Assembly: GCA_900551515.1 (NCBI GenBank)
Contig: URWH01000046.1
Coordinates: forward strand, 1-11,570
Direction: 5' to 3'
DNA: 11,570 bases
Origin: an uncultured Porphyromonadaceae bacterium
Lineage (GTDB): Bacteria > Bacteroidota > Bacteroidia > Bacteroidales > Muribaculaceae
The notes under the pieces are model-generated. The model was given only the letters and a program-made list of their open reading frames with translations, made no database searches and had not been told where the DNA came from. The translations under genes were made by a program, and so were the position numbers. Positions 1 to 5,947 of the stretch are shown piece after piece (position 1 is the first letter of the stretch; every line of letters starts with the position of its first letter).

Positions 1-25
1 ATCTTGTGTATGCGTGGTATTGATT

Positions 26-1414
26 TTATTTTATCAGGGCGCTTTCGATGTCGGCGATATCGGTCTGCAGTTGCTTCTCGATTGGCAGGCGCTCTTCGAT
101 GTTTTTGCAGGCGTAAAGCACGGTGGAATGCGTGCGCGAGAGGCGTGTGCCGATGGCGGTGTAGGGCATCTTGGCGTGTTTCTTGGCGAGATACATCACC
201 ATCTGGCGGGCGTCGGATATTTCGCGCTTGCGTGATTTGGTGAAGATTTGATCGGGCTCGATGCCATAGTGTGAGGCTACTTCCTGGGTGATGATCTCAA
301 AATTGATCTGACGGTGGTTGACCTTGACGGCATTTGCCAGCACCTTGCGGGCGAGATCGAGGTTGATGTCGACGTTGAGGATGGCTGCGTGGGCGGTGAT
401 CGACACCACGATGCCTTCGAGCTCGCGGATGCTGTCGGTGACGTTGGTGGCTATATAGTCCATCACATCCTCGGGCAGTTCGAGTCCGTCCTGCTCGGCT
501 TTCTGGCGGAGCACTTCTTTACGGAGCTGATAGTCGGGGCTCTCGAGCTCGGCTGTCATGCCCATTGTGAAACGCGAGATGAGCCGGCGTTCCATGCCTT
601 CCATCTTCGAGGGGCAGCAGTCGCTGGCAAGGATGAGCTGCTTCTGATTGAGGATCAGGTGATTGAAGATGTGAAAAAAGGTATTTTGGGTGCCTTGCTT
701 CCCGATCAGATCCTGAATATCGTCGATGATCAGAGTGTCGATGCTCTGATAGAAGTTGATGAAATCGTTGATTTTGCCATTCTTGACGGCGGTGGTGTAC
801 TGGCTCTCAAACAGTCGGGCCGTGATGTAGAGCACGCGCATTGAGGGCGTCTTTTCCTTGATGCGGATGCCGATGGCCTGAATGAGGTGGGTCTTGCCTA
901 CGCCCGGAGCGCCGAAGACAAACAGGGGATTGAAGGTCTTGCATTTCGGATCGTTGGCTATGGCTTCGCCTATGGAGCGGGCAACGCGGTTGCTGACGCT
1001 GCCGCAATAGTTTTCAAAAGTGTAGTTGGGGTTGAGCTGTGCATCAATCTCCCGGAGCTCCTGCTGACGGAACGGATTGGAGGAGGCTCCCGGCTTGGGC
1101 GCTACGGCTGTGCTGGGCTTCGAGCTGCCCATTGTGACACCTGTCGACGGTTCATTGCCAATCTGGTTGAAATGATAGTAGAGTTTCATTTTCGGGCCGT
1201 AGACCTTGTAGAGGGTGCGGCGCAGTAGGTTGGTGTAGCGTTCTTCGAGCTGTTCGATGAAGAACTGTGAGGGCACCATGAGAATCAGCTTGCTGTCTGT
1301 GAAGCTCACGGATGTGACAGGCTTGAACCAAGCGTCGTATTGCTCGGCCGGCAGGTTGTCACGGAAAATGGCAAGGCATTTTTCCCATAGTTGCTGATGG
1401 TTGTCCGTCGTCAT
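26..1414 (-). CDS. dnaA: Chromosomal replication initiator protein DnaA
   Basis: DnaA is the AAA+ ATPase that binds DnaA boxes and melts the replication origin. The 462-residue product has the full family layout. An N-terminal domain I (about 1-85) contains WEKCL and AWFKPV, and a short variable linker (about 86-125) follows. The AAA+ core has Walker A GAPGVGKTH at 168-176, Walker B LIIDDIQ at 228-234 and the RLISRF arginine-finger region at 277-282. Domain IV carries the DNA-binding signature SRTHSTVLYACKNIE at 426-440, close to the family consensus. The ATG at 1414 was chosen because MTTDNHQQLWEKC matches the usual DnaA start. The 59 in-frame codons upstream are AT-rich, resemble no DnaA extension and overlap a candidate promoter. 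No Shine-Dalgarno sequence is seen, as is common in Bacteroidetes. Length is normal and no key residue is missing. Confidence 0.97.
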   Translation of the reverse strand: MTTDNHQQLWEKCLAIFRDNLPAEQYDAWFKPVTSVSFTDSKLILMVPSQFFIEQLEERYTNLLRRTLYKVYGPKMKLYYHFNQIGNEPSTGVTMGSSKPSTAVAPKPGASSNPFRQQELREIDAQLNPNYTFENYCGSVSNRVARSIGEAIANDPKCKTFNPLFVFGAPGVGKTHLIQAIGIRIKEKTPSMRVLYITARLFESQYTTAVKNGKINDFINFYQSIDTLIIDDIQDLIGKQGTQNTFFHIFNHLILNQKQLILASDCCPSKMEGMERRLISRFTMGMTAELESPDYQLRKEVLRQKAEQDGLELPEDVMDYIATNVTDSIRELEGIVVSITAHAAILNVDINLDLARKVLANAVKVNHRQINFEIITQEVASHYGIEPDQIFTKSRKREISDARQMVMYLAKKHAKMPYTAIGTRLSRTHSTVLYACKNIEERLPIEKQLQTDIADIESALIK

Positions 1415-1482
1415 AAATAGGGGTGTCAATAATAGCGTTTGGCTGCTGATGCGGCCGGGAGATTGGTTGTACTTTTGCAATA

Positions 1483-1514
1483 CAAAATTGAGATTATTTT
1501 TTCGCAAAAACAAA
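1483..1514 (-). promoter_or_regulatory. Candidate Bacteroidetes-type promoter for dnaA
   Basis: Read on the minus strand, TTTG (1514-1511) is followed by a 20-nt spacer and CAATTTTG (1490-1483). The Bacteroidetes housekeeping consensus is TTTG, 19-21 nt, TAnnTTTG, so the spacing is right and the -7 box has one mismatch. Transcription would begin near 1476 and give a leader of about 60 nt before the ATG at 1414. This also argues against the longer upstream reading frame as the dnaA start. Confidence 0.45.
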
Positions 1515-1590
1515 TCGCTTTTTATTTGCAAATTTGAATCCGGGTGCACGCGTTTGATTGACAGTAGATTATGGACTGTTATATAAGTCA

Positions 1591-1607
1591 TTAAAGTAAA
1601 ACTTTAA
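1591..1607. repeat. AT-rich inverted repeat upstream of dnaA
   Basis: TTAAAGT (1591-1597), a 3-nt AAA centre and ACTTTAA (1601-1607) form a perfect 7-bp inverted repeat. It lies about 75-90 bp upstream of the candidate dnaA promoter, read on the minus strand. It has no GC-rich stem, so it is a poor terminator; an operator-like role is only a guess. Confidence 0.3.
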
Positions 1608-1785
1608 ATTAATTCCGTAACCGCGCAAAGTGTAGTATGTTGGGTGGGAGTAACGTGTGGCAGTGATCAAGTTTTAGTTTAAGGAAATCTTCGATAAAAA
1701 CGGCCAATTTACAACGGTTATCAATATGAATCCGTGCAAATCGGCCGTAAGGTTGCTATTTGGAATAAATCTAAATTGTGCCCTG

Positions 1786-2706
1786 TTACAGCAGCTTGAT
1801 GCTGATGTAGCGTTTCGGATTTTTCTTAACGTCGCGCAGCAGGGAGTCGAGGCTTGCCGATGCGTTGTTGAGGTTGTTGTAGAGTTCGCGGTCGTTGAGA
1901 AGCATTCCGAGCGAGGAGTCTTTGCCGTCGAGTTTGCTCATGAGCGATTTGATCGACTGCGAGGTCTGATAGAGATTGTCGACGGTCGATTGTATCGGCA
2001 TATCCTTGAGTTGTGAGGAAACGGCGGTGAGGTCGCCGGCTATGGTGTTGAGGCTTGCCGACATCTGTTTGACGTTTGCCATTACCGTGGTGGCATCGGC
2101 CGTGATGCCCGGCACGTTGTTCATGGCCAGATTGAGTTTTGCACTTCCGGCTTCGATATTGGCAAGCGCGATTTCGAGGTGGTCGAGAGAACTGCGCAGC
2201 GCCGGGCTCCCGACCAGAGCGTTCAATGATGTGATCAGCGAGTCGATTTTCGGAACGATATCGCCGACGGCCGGGAGGATATCTTCGGTGACGCTGCCCA
2301 TGAGACCTGCCGTTTTGATGCCCGGAATTTCCGATCCTACCTCGCAATATTTCTTGCCGGTGCCGAGGCGCAGCTCTATTGACGATGTGCCGAGCATGTC
2401 GGTGACGAGTACGGCCTGTGTGCCTTCGGGCAGGCTGAGCTCTTTATCAAGGCTCATTTCAACGCGCACATGGCCGGGATTGTCGTACTGATATTCGATC
2501 TCGCGCACCATGCCCACCTTGTAGCCGTTGAGGCTGACGGGCGCCGACTGTGCCAGTCCGGCCACGTCGGTGTAGGTGGTGTAATAATAGTTGGCCGGCT
2601 TAAATATGTTGTTTCCTTTGAGATATTCGATGCCGAAGTAAACCACAACGAGAGCCACTAACACAGAGAGGCCGATTGCGAATTCTTTTGAGTGTCTGAT
2701 CTTCAT
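1786..2706 (-). CDS. MCE/MlaD family lipid-transport periplasmic protein
   Basis: MCE proteins form periplasmic lipid-binding rings or tubes that move phospholipids between inner and outer membranes, usually with an MlaE permease and MlaF ATPase. The 306-residue product has a short basic N-terminus, one membrane segment at about 9-25 (uncleaved anchor) and an MCE domain at about 38-115. That domain includes the family pattern GLAQSAPVSLNGYKVGMV (50-67). After it comes a long helical region rich in Leu, Ser and Asn (about 140-295), as in other Bacteroidetes MCE proteins, which probably forms the stalk or barrel. The gene starts 40 nt after the amidase stop on the same strand, so the two are probably one operon. 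No permease or ATPase gene is present in the window. The family call is firm; the lipid substrate and partners are unknown. Confidence 0.9.
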   Translation of the reverse strand: MKIRHSKEFAIGLSVLVALVVVYFGIEYLKGNNIFKPANYYYTTYTDVAGLAQSAPVSLNGYKVGMVREIEYQYDNPGHVRVEMSLDKELSLPEGTQAVLVTDMLGTSSIELRLGTGKKYCEVGSEIPGIKTAGLMGSVTEDILPAVGDIVPKIDSLITSLNALVGSPALRSSLDHLEIALANIEAGSAKLNLAMNNVPGITADATTVMANVKQMSASLNTIAGDLTAVSSQLKDMPIQSTVDNLYQTSQSIKSLMSKLDGKDSSLGMLLNDRELYNNLNNASASLDSLLRDVKKNPKRYISIKLL

Positions 2707-2746
2707 CTTTATGATCCTGAATGGTGTTTTGATTCGTTTGTCTTAT

Positions 2747-3880
2747 TTATTTTACGCGCCGGCCGTCGATGGTTTTGATCACGAAAGCGTCGCTGAATTT
2801 CTTTCTTACGGTTTTGAGTTGTGCGGCTGCGGCCTCCTGCGAGGGGAATTCGCCGTAGGTGTATTTGTAGGTGCCGCCCTCCTTGTAGTGGCTCACGGGG
2901 CTGAGGCCCTTGAACTGCGGCGATCCGTCTTTGAGGAGTTTCGGCGATACGAGGAACTGGATCTTATAGACTGTCCCGCCCTTCGGTGCTGCTTTGGGAG
3001 CCGGTTCGGAGGCCGCCGGTGCAGCCGTTTCGGGAGCCGCAGCGGCGCTGTCGTCCGGCGATGCGGCGCCAGCTTTGTCAGTCTTGTGGCCGAGCGTCTT
3101 GCGATAGTTGTTGATGCCGTTGGCTATGGCTTCGGCTATTTTGCGCTGCCCGTCCTTGGAGTTGAGAAACTTCTCGCGCGTCGGATTGCAGATATAGTCC
3201 ATCTCGATGAGAATTGCGGGCATGGTGGAGTGGAGGAGGAGCCACAGACGGCTCGTCTCGTTGACATGTTTGTCGGCCAGGCCGGCATGGCTTACGAGCT
3301 GCCGCTGGATCTCATTGGCCACCGAGTTGCTTTTGCCCATCATCTTCGTCTGGTTGATCTCGGTGAAGATGTAATATTCGGGCGAGTTGTCGAATCCGGC
3401 ATAGGTGGTCTTGTAGTCGTCCTCGAGCAGAATGGCGCTGTTTTCGCGCATGGCCAGGTCGATATTGTCGTCGGCATTATGATTGCCGAGCACGTAGACC
3501 GAAGTGCCGGCGAGCGATTTGCGGTGCGGATTGCTGTTGGCGGCCGAGTTGCAGTGAAGCGAGATGAAGAGGTCGGCATTGGCGGCTTTCGCTTTGTCCA
3601 TGCGGCCTTTGATGGTGACGAAGACATCGGTCGATCGGGTGTAGACCACCTTCACATCTTTGTATCTCGACTTGATCTCCTGCCCAAGCCGGAGAGCCAC
3701 GGCCAGATTGACGTCTTTTTCGTTGCTGTAGCTGCCCGGCGCACCGCCGTCCTTGCCGCCGTGTCCGGCATCGATGACCACCACGAAATCTTTGCCCATA
3801 GCCGATAGCGGACAGAGCAGGCTTATGACGAGAAAAGCCATAAGCACCGCGGCAAGAGATCTGTGATACATCTTTTTCAT
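2747..3880 (-). CDS. N-acetylmuramoyl-L-alanine amidase (Amidase_3) with C-terminal SPOR-like domain
   Basis: This is a zinc hydrolase that cuts the bond between N-acetylmuramic acid and the first L-Ala of peptidoglycan stem peptides, probably for cell separation or wall turnover. The 377-residue product has a signal peptide (about 1-29, hydrophobic core then SAMG) and an Amidase_3 domain (about 31-260). Visible metal ligands are His40 in DAGHGGKD, Glu54 in SNEKD and His109 in ISLHCNS; Glu226 in LIEMDY matches the catalytic glutamate. An Ala/Pro-rich linker (about 270-302) leads to a C-terminal domain (about 303-375, YKIQFLVS to AFVIKTIDG) resembling SPOR, which binds denuded glycan at division sites. 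The ATG at 3880 was chosen because MKKMYHRSL starts a standard signal peptide; an in-frame ATG at 3904 adds eight residues. It is followed by the MCE gene, 40 nt away. Confidence 0.93.
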   Translation of the reverse strand: MKKMYHRSLAAVLMAFLVISLLCPLSAMGKDFVVVIDAGHGGKDGGAPGSYSNEKDVNLAVALRLGQEIKSRYKDVKVVYTRSTDVFVTIKGRMDKAKAANADLFISLHCNSAANSNPHRKSLAGTSVYVLGNHNADDNIDLAMRENSAILLEDDYKTTYAGFDNSPEYYIFTEINQTKMMGKSNSVANEIQRQLVSHAGLADKHVNETSRLWLLLHSTMPAILIEMDYICNPTREKFLNSKDGQRKIAEAIANGINNYRKTLGHKTDKAGAASPDDSAAAAPETAAPAASEPAPKAAPKGGTVYKIQFLVSPKLLKDGSPQFKGLSPVSHYKEGGTYKYTYGEFPSQEAAAAQLKTVRKKFSDAFVIKTIDGRRVK

Positions 3881-3929
3881 TCCGGCATCAGGGCGTTGAT
3901 ACATTATTATTATAATGTGTAGTCGGTTG

Positions 3930-3937
3930 CAAAATTA
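3930..3937 (-). promoter_or_regulatory. Putative -7 element for the amidase-MCE operon
   Basis: On the minus strand this reads TAATTTTG, a full match to the Bacteroidetes -7 consensus TAnnTTTG. It lies about 50 bp upstream of the chosen amidase start. I see no good TTTG -33 box at the expected 19-21 nt spacing, so the call rests on the -7 motif and its position. Confidence 0.45.
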
Positions 3938-4001
3938 CAAAAAGATGGCTTAAAAACTTAATTTTGGTGTGCGGAAATGGGAAAGTTGAATAACTTTTGC
4001 G

Positions 4002-4009
4002 TAATTTTG
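4002..4009 (+). promoter_or_regulatory. Putative -7 element for the gldB-like gene
   Basis: TAATTTTG matches the Bacteroidetes -7 consensus and lies 23 nt before the ATG at 4033, which predicts a very short leader. The nearest TTG (3986-3988) is too close to be a standard -33 element. With the minus-strand box at 3930-3937, this makes 3881-4032 a compact divergent promoter region. Confidence 0.4.
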
Positions 4010-4032
4010 GCCTACTTTAATTGGTCGCAGAT

Positions 4033-5058
4033 ATGAAACACAGGATATATCAATCTCTTTCCGCCGCACTAATTGCCGTGACTCTCGCCGCTTGCTCGGG
4101 ATCGGCCGACGGCAAGAAGGATTCGGCCGCCGTGACACCGGCATCGCCGGCCGCACAGGCCGAAATTGTTGAGATCGAACGTTTTGACCGTGCCGTGGCG
4201 GCATATCCGTCGCTTTCGTCCGAGTCACGTGACTCCCTCAGAACCCTCTATGCTCCTGTCATTGATCTGATGCGTGCAGTGAACGGAGGCGGCAGCGATG
4301 ATCAGCTGATGATGGCGCTTGCATCGTCGGCGGCCACGAAAGTGTTTCAGCCTGATGTGGAGCGGCTGCTGCCCGACCTGTCGGCGCCGTCGGCCGCTCT
4401 CGGAGCGGTGAAAGTCGCTGCCGAGCGTGAGCTGCCCGGCCTCACCTTTCCGAGCAGGGTGATAGGCTATGTAACGCCCTACAGTCAGTCGGTGGTCATT
4501 GCCGACAGCGTAGTGCTTCTCGGTTTGAATCATTTCCTGGGCGCTGATTACGAGGGCTATGGCTCGTTTGACGAATATGTGCGCCGCACCAAGACACCGT
4601 CGCAGATTCCCTATCAGGTGGCCGAAGCCCTGATCCGGTCGCAATATCCTTATGATGAGAGCGACGGCCAGACAGTGCTCTCACGCCTTCTGTATGAAGG
4701 CGCCGTGGCCGCTGCCGTCGAACGCATCGTGCCGGGCGCCACAGCCGCCGCTGCGTTGGGCTACGATGCCGATGAGATGAAATGGCTTGCCGACAACGAG
4801 CCGCGCATCTGGCAGCGTATGGCGTCGGAGGATATGCTTTTCAGTGTGGATCCCTCCATCGCCCACCGCCTCACGGGACCGGCTCCGTCGACACCTCTGA
4901 TCAATCCGCAGGCGCCCGGCCGCGCCGGCCGCTATATCGGCTACCGCATAGTGAGCAGCTATCTGAAATCGCATGCCGAAACACAGCTCAGCGCGCTCCT
5001 CAGCCGTGAATTCTTTCAGTCGCCGACAGCCTTGAAGGAGTCAGGTTATCGCCCATGA
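4033..5058 (+). CDS. GldB-like gliding-motility/envelope lipoprotein
   Basis: The 341-residue product has a lipoprotein signal, MKHRIYQSLSAALIAVTLAA, with lipobox LAAC and lipidated Cys21. The mature part matches the GldB family: IERFDRAV early (about 48-55), LGLNHFLG at 163-170, an E-rich helix after YEGAVAAAVERIVPG (221-235), LFSVDP at about 269-274, the strongly typical PGRAGRYIGYRIVSSYL at 295-311, and a C-terminus ending SGYRP like family members' SxYKP. In Flavobacterium, GldB is needed for gliding. Related proteins are widespread in non-gliding Bacteroidales, where the role is unclear but is often considered alongside T9SS and envelope functions. I chose the ATG at 4033 over an upstream in-frame TTG at 4021 because it starts the signal peptide directly. 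It is transcribed divergently from the amidase operon. Family assignment is by pattern recognition only. Confidence 0.82.
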   Translation: MKHRIYQSLSAALIAVTLAACSGSADGKKDSAAVTPASPAAQAEIVEIERFDRAVAAYPSLSSESRDSLRTLYAPVIDLMRAVNGGGSDDQLMMALASSAATKVFQPDVERLLPDLSAPSAALGAVKVAAERELPGLTFPSRVIGYVTPYSQSVVIADSVVLLGLNHFLGADYEGYGSFDEYVRRTKTPSQIPYQVAEALIRSQYPYDESDGQTVLSRLLYEGAVAAAVERIVPGATAAAALGYDADEMKWLADNEPRIWQRMASEDMLFSVDPSIAHRLTGPAPSTPLINPQAPGRAGRYIGYRIVSSYLKSHAETQLSALLSREFFQSPTALKESGYRP

Positions 5059-5182
5059 AGTGTTAAAAAGGGTGTGAAGTCCGCCGGGTTAACTTAAATT
5101 AACTTTCGCTCCGAATGCCGCATGAATAGCGACGATGGAGAGAGTGTCGGAGGGTTAAAAGGCGGTGTATCATTGTGTTAAT

Positions 5183-5213
5183 TTTGCAGTTGCGCTGAGA
5201 ATTAGTAATTTTG
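5183..5213 (+). promoter_or_regulatory. Bacteroidetes-type promoter for the thioredoxin-fold gene
   Basis: TTTG at 5183-5186, a 19-nt spacer and TAATTTTG at 5206-5213 match the Bacteroidetes promoter consensus exactly. Initiation near 5219 would give a leader of about 140 nt before the ATG at 5361. A second TAATTTTG at 5179-5186 overlaps the -33 box, so the same 8-mer occurs twice, 27 bp apart. The upstream copy lacks its own -33 TTTG. Confidence 0.65.
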
Positions 5214-5233
5214 TGGTGTTGTTATAAACAAAA

Positions 5234-5254
5234 CCGCACGAAGAGTCGTGGCGG
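5234..5254 (+). other. Stem-loop in the leader of the thioredoxin-fold gene
   Basis: CCGCACGA (5234-5241), loop AGAG (5242-5245) and TCGTGGCGG (5246-5254) form an 8-bp stem with one bulged G. A second small stem, CCGA-AAA-TCGG, follows at 5260-5270. Neither is followed by a T-run, so they are not typical terminators. They may simply stabilise the leader RNA. Confidence 0.4.
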
Positions 5255-5360
5255 ATATGCCGAAAATCGGCGGGATTTTGTTGCCATGCATCCCTCGACG
5301 GATATCATAAGCCGGCTCATGCAGGCAGCGAAATCTGATGTTTAACATAAAAGGAACGTA

Positions 5361-5861
5361 ATGAAGAAAACAATGAACATCATTGCGATCTTCGCAGTCC
5401 TTCTCCTGACAGTGTCGGCCAACACCGAGCGCGTGAATAATGCTGCCGAAGGCATGAAAGCGCCATATTTCAAAGTGGAGGCCACGGATGGCAAAGACGT
5501 TTCGTCATCCGATTTCAGCGGACGCTTCGTGATAGTGAGTTTCTGGGCATCGAACGATGCCTCGTCACGCATAGCTGTCAATCACTACGACAGATATGTT
5601 GAAAGCGCCGGAGCAGGACAGGTGAGTCACGTAGCGGTCAATTTCGACCGCAATCAGCGCCTTTTTCGTGAGATAGTGCGCCGTGACGGCCTTAATGGCG
5701 AATCGCAGTTTCATGTGACTCCTCAGGAGGCTTCCGATCTTATCCGGAAGTATGAAATGGAAAATGGTTTACAGTCATTTCTGATCGGCCCCGATGGACG
5801 TATCGCGGCTGTGAACCCGTCGGACGAAGACTTGCGGCAACTGACAGCCGCCGCCGTCTGA
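5361..5861 (+). CDS. Secreted thioredoxin-fold (TlpA/AhpC-TSA-like) protein lacking the CxxC motif
   Basis: The 166-residue product begins with a hydrophobic signal sequence (about 1-20, MKKTMNIIAIFAVLLLTVSA) and continues with a TlpA/ResA-like fold. APYFKVEATDGKDVSSSDF matches the family's early strands, FVIVSFWAS the central strand, and SFLIGPDGRI (139-148) the late strand. The redox loop is FWASNDASSR (61-70), where active relatives read FWASWCGPCR, so both catalytic cysteines are replaced (Asp66, Ser69). The residue expected to be the cis-proline before the late strand is also absent, and the whole protein contains no cysteine. It is therefore unlikely to be a thiol oxidoreductase; a binding or scaffolding role is inference. 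The start is supported by AAGGAA (5351-5356) just upstream. It is preceded by its own promoter and faces the BspA-like gene tail to tail. Confidence 0.85.
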   Translation: MKKTMNIIAIFAVLLLTVSANTERVNNAAEGMKAPYFKVEATDGKDVSSSDFSGRFVIVSFWASNDASSRIAVNHYDRYVESAGAGQVSHVAVNFDRNQRLFREIVRRDGLNGESQFHVTPQEASDLIRKYEMENGLQSFLIGPDGRIAAVNPSDEDLRQLTAAAV

Positions 5862-5878
5862 CGACACTGAAAAAATTT

Positions 5879-5924
5879 AAGGAGGCTGTGGCAACCGGTT
5901 CAAACGGTTTGCCACAGCCTCCTT
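5879..5924 (-). terminator. Intrinsic terminator of the BspA-like gene
   Basis: Arms 5879-5893 (AAGGAGGCTGTGGCA) and 5910-5924 (TGCCACAGCCTCCTT) pair perfectly over 15 bp, and the stem extends inward with ACCG/CGGT and a one-base bulge. On the minus strand the stem is followed by TTAAATTTTTTCAG, giving the T-run expected downstream of the BspA-like gene. On the plus strand the T-run is weak, so use by the thioredoxin-fold gene (ending at 5861) is possible but less certain. Confidence 0.85.
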
Positions 5925-5947
5925 CGTTAGCGGGCGCGTGCGTTGCG

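Larger units (their letters stand above)
1415..1785. other. Non-coding region upstream of dnaA
   Basis: This 371-bp stretch lies between the dnaA start and the MCE gene stop, both on the minus strand. It is clearly more AT-rich than the flanking genes, especially at 1480-1620. It contains a candidate dnaA promoter (1483-1514) and an AT-rich inverted repeat, TTAAAGT-AAA-ACTTTAA, at 1591-1607. I see no convincing terminator for the MCE gene, no clustered TTATCCACA-type DnaA boxes and no RNA gene. Short open frames here lack coding character. Confidence 0.6.
5059..5360. other. Intergenic regulatory stretch between gldB-like and thioredoxin-fold genes
   Basis: This 302-bp stretch has no convincing gene. 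Its first half is AT-rich with several TTAA motifs and no strong terminator for the gldB-like gene. Its middle has a well-spaced promoter (5183-5213). Its last 140 bp form a potentially structured leader with two small stem-loops (5234-5254 and 5260-5270). A 17-codon open frame at 5257-5310 (MPKIGGIL...) overlaps the second stem-loop; I see no support for its translation. Confidence 0.55.

Noticed and set aside
314..844. Plus-strand open frame opposite dnaA
   Set aside because: It is antisense to the conserved AAA+ core of DnaA, so it is a shadow frame.
1438..1477. Plus-strand TTTG ... TACTTTTG promoter-like sequence
   Set aside because: The spacer is 28 nt instead of 19-21, and there is no plus-strand gene for it to serve.
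1415..1591. N-terminal extension of DnaA (59 codons upstream of 1414)
   Set aside because: It is AT-rich, contains a candidate promoter and is unlike any DnaA N-terminus; MTTDNHQQLWEKC at 1414 is the natural start.
1415..1785. Replication origin next to dnaA
   Set aside because: There is no cluster of TTATCCACA-like boxes, and in Bacteroidetes the origin is often not adjacent to dnaA.
2711..3808. Long plus-strand open frame (365 codons) opposite the amidase gene
   Set aside because: It is a complementary-strand shadow of a well-supported Amidase_3 gene in GC-rich DNA; its translation is low-complexity with no recognisable domain.
5257..5310. 17-codon open frame in the leader of the thioredoxin-fold gene
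   Set aside because: It has no ribosome binding site and no recognisable peptide, and it overlaps a stem-loop.
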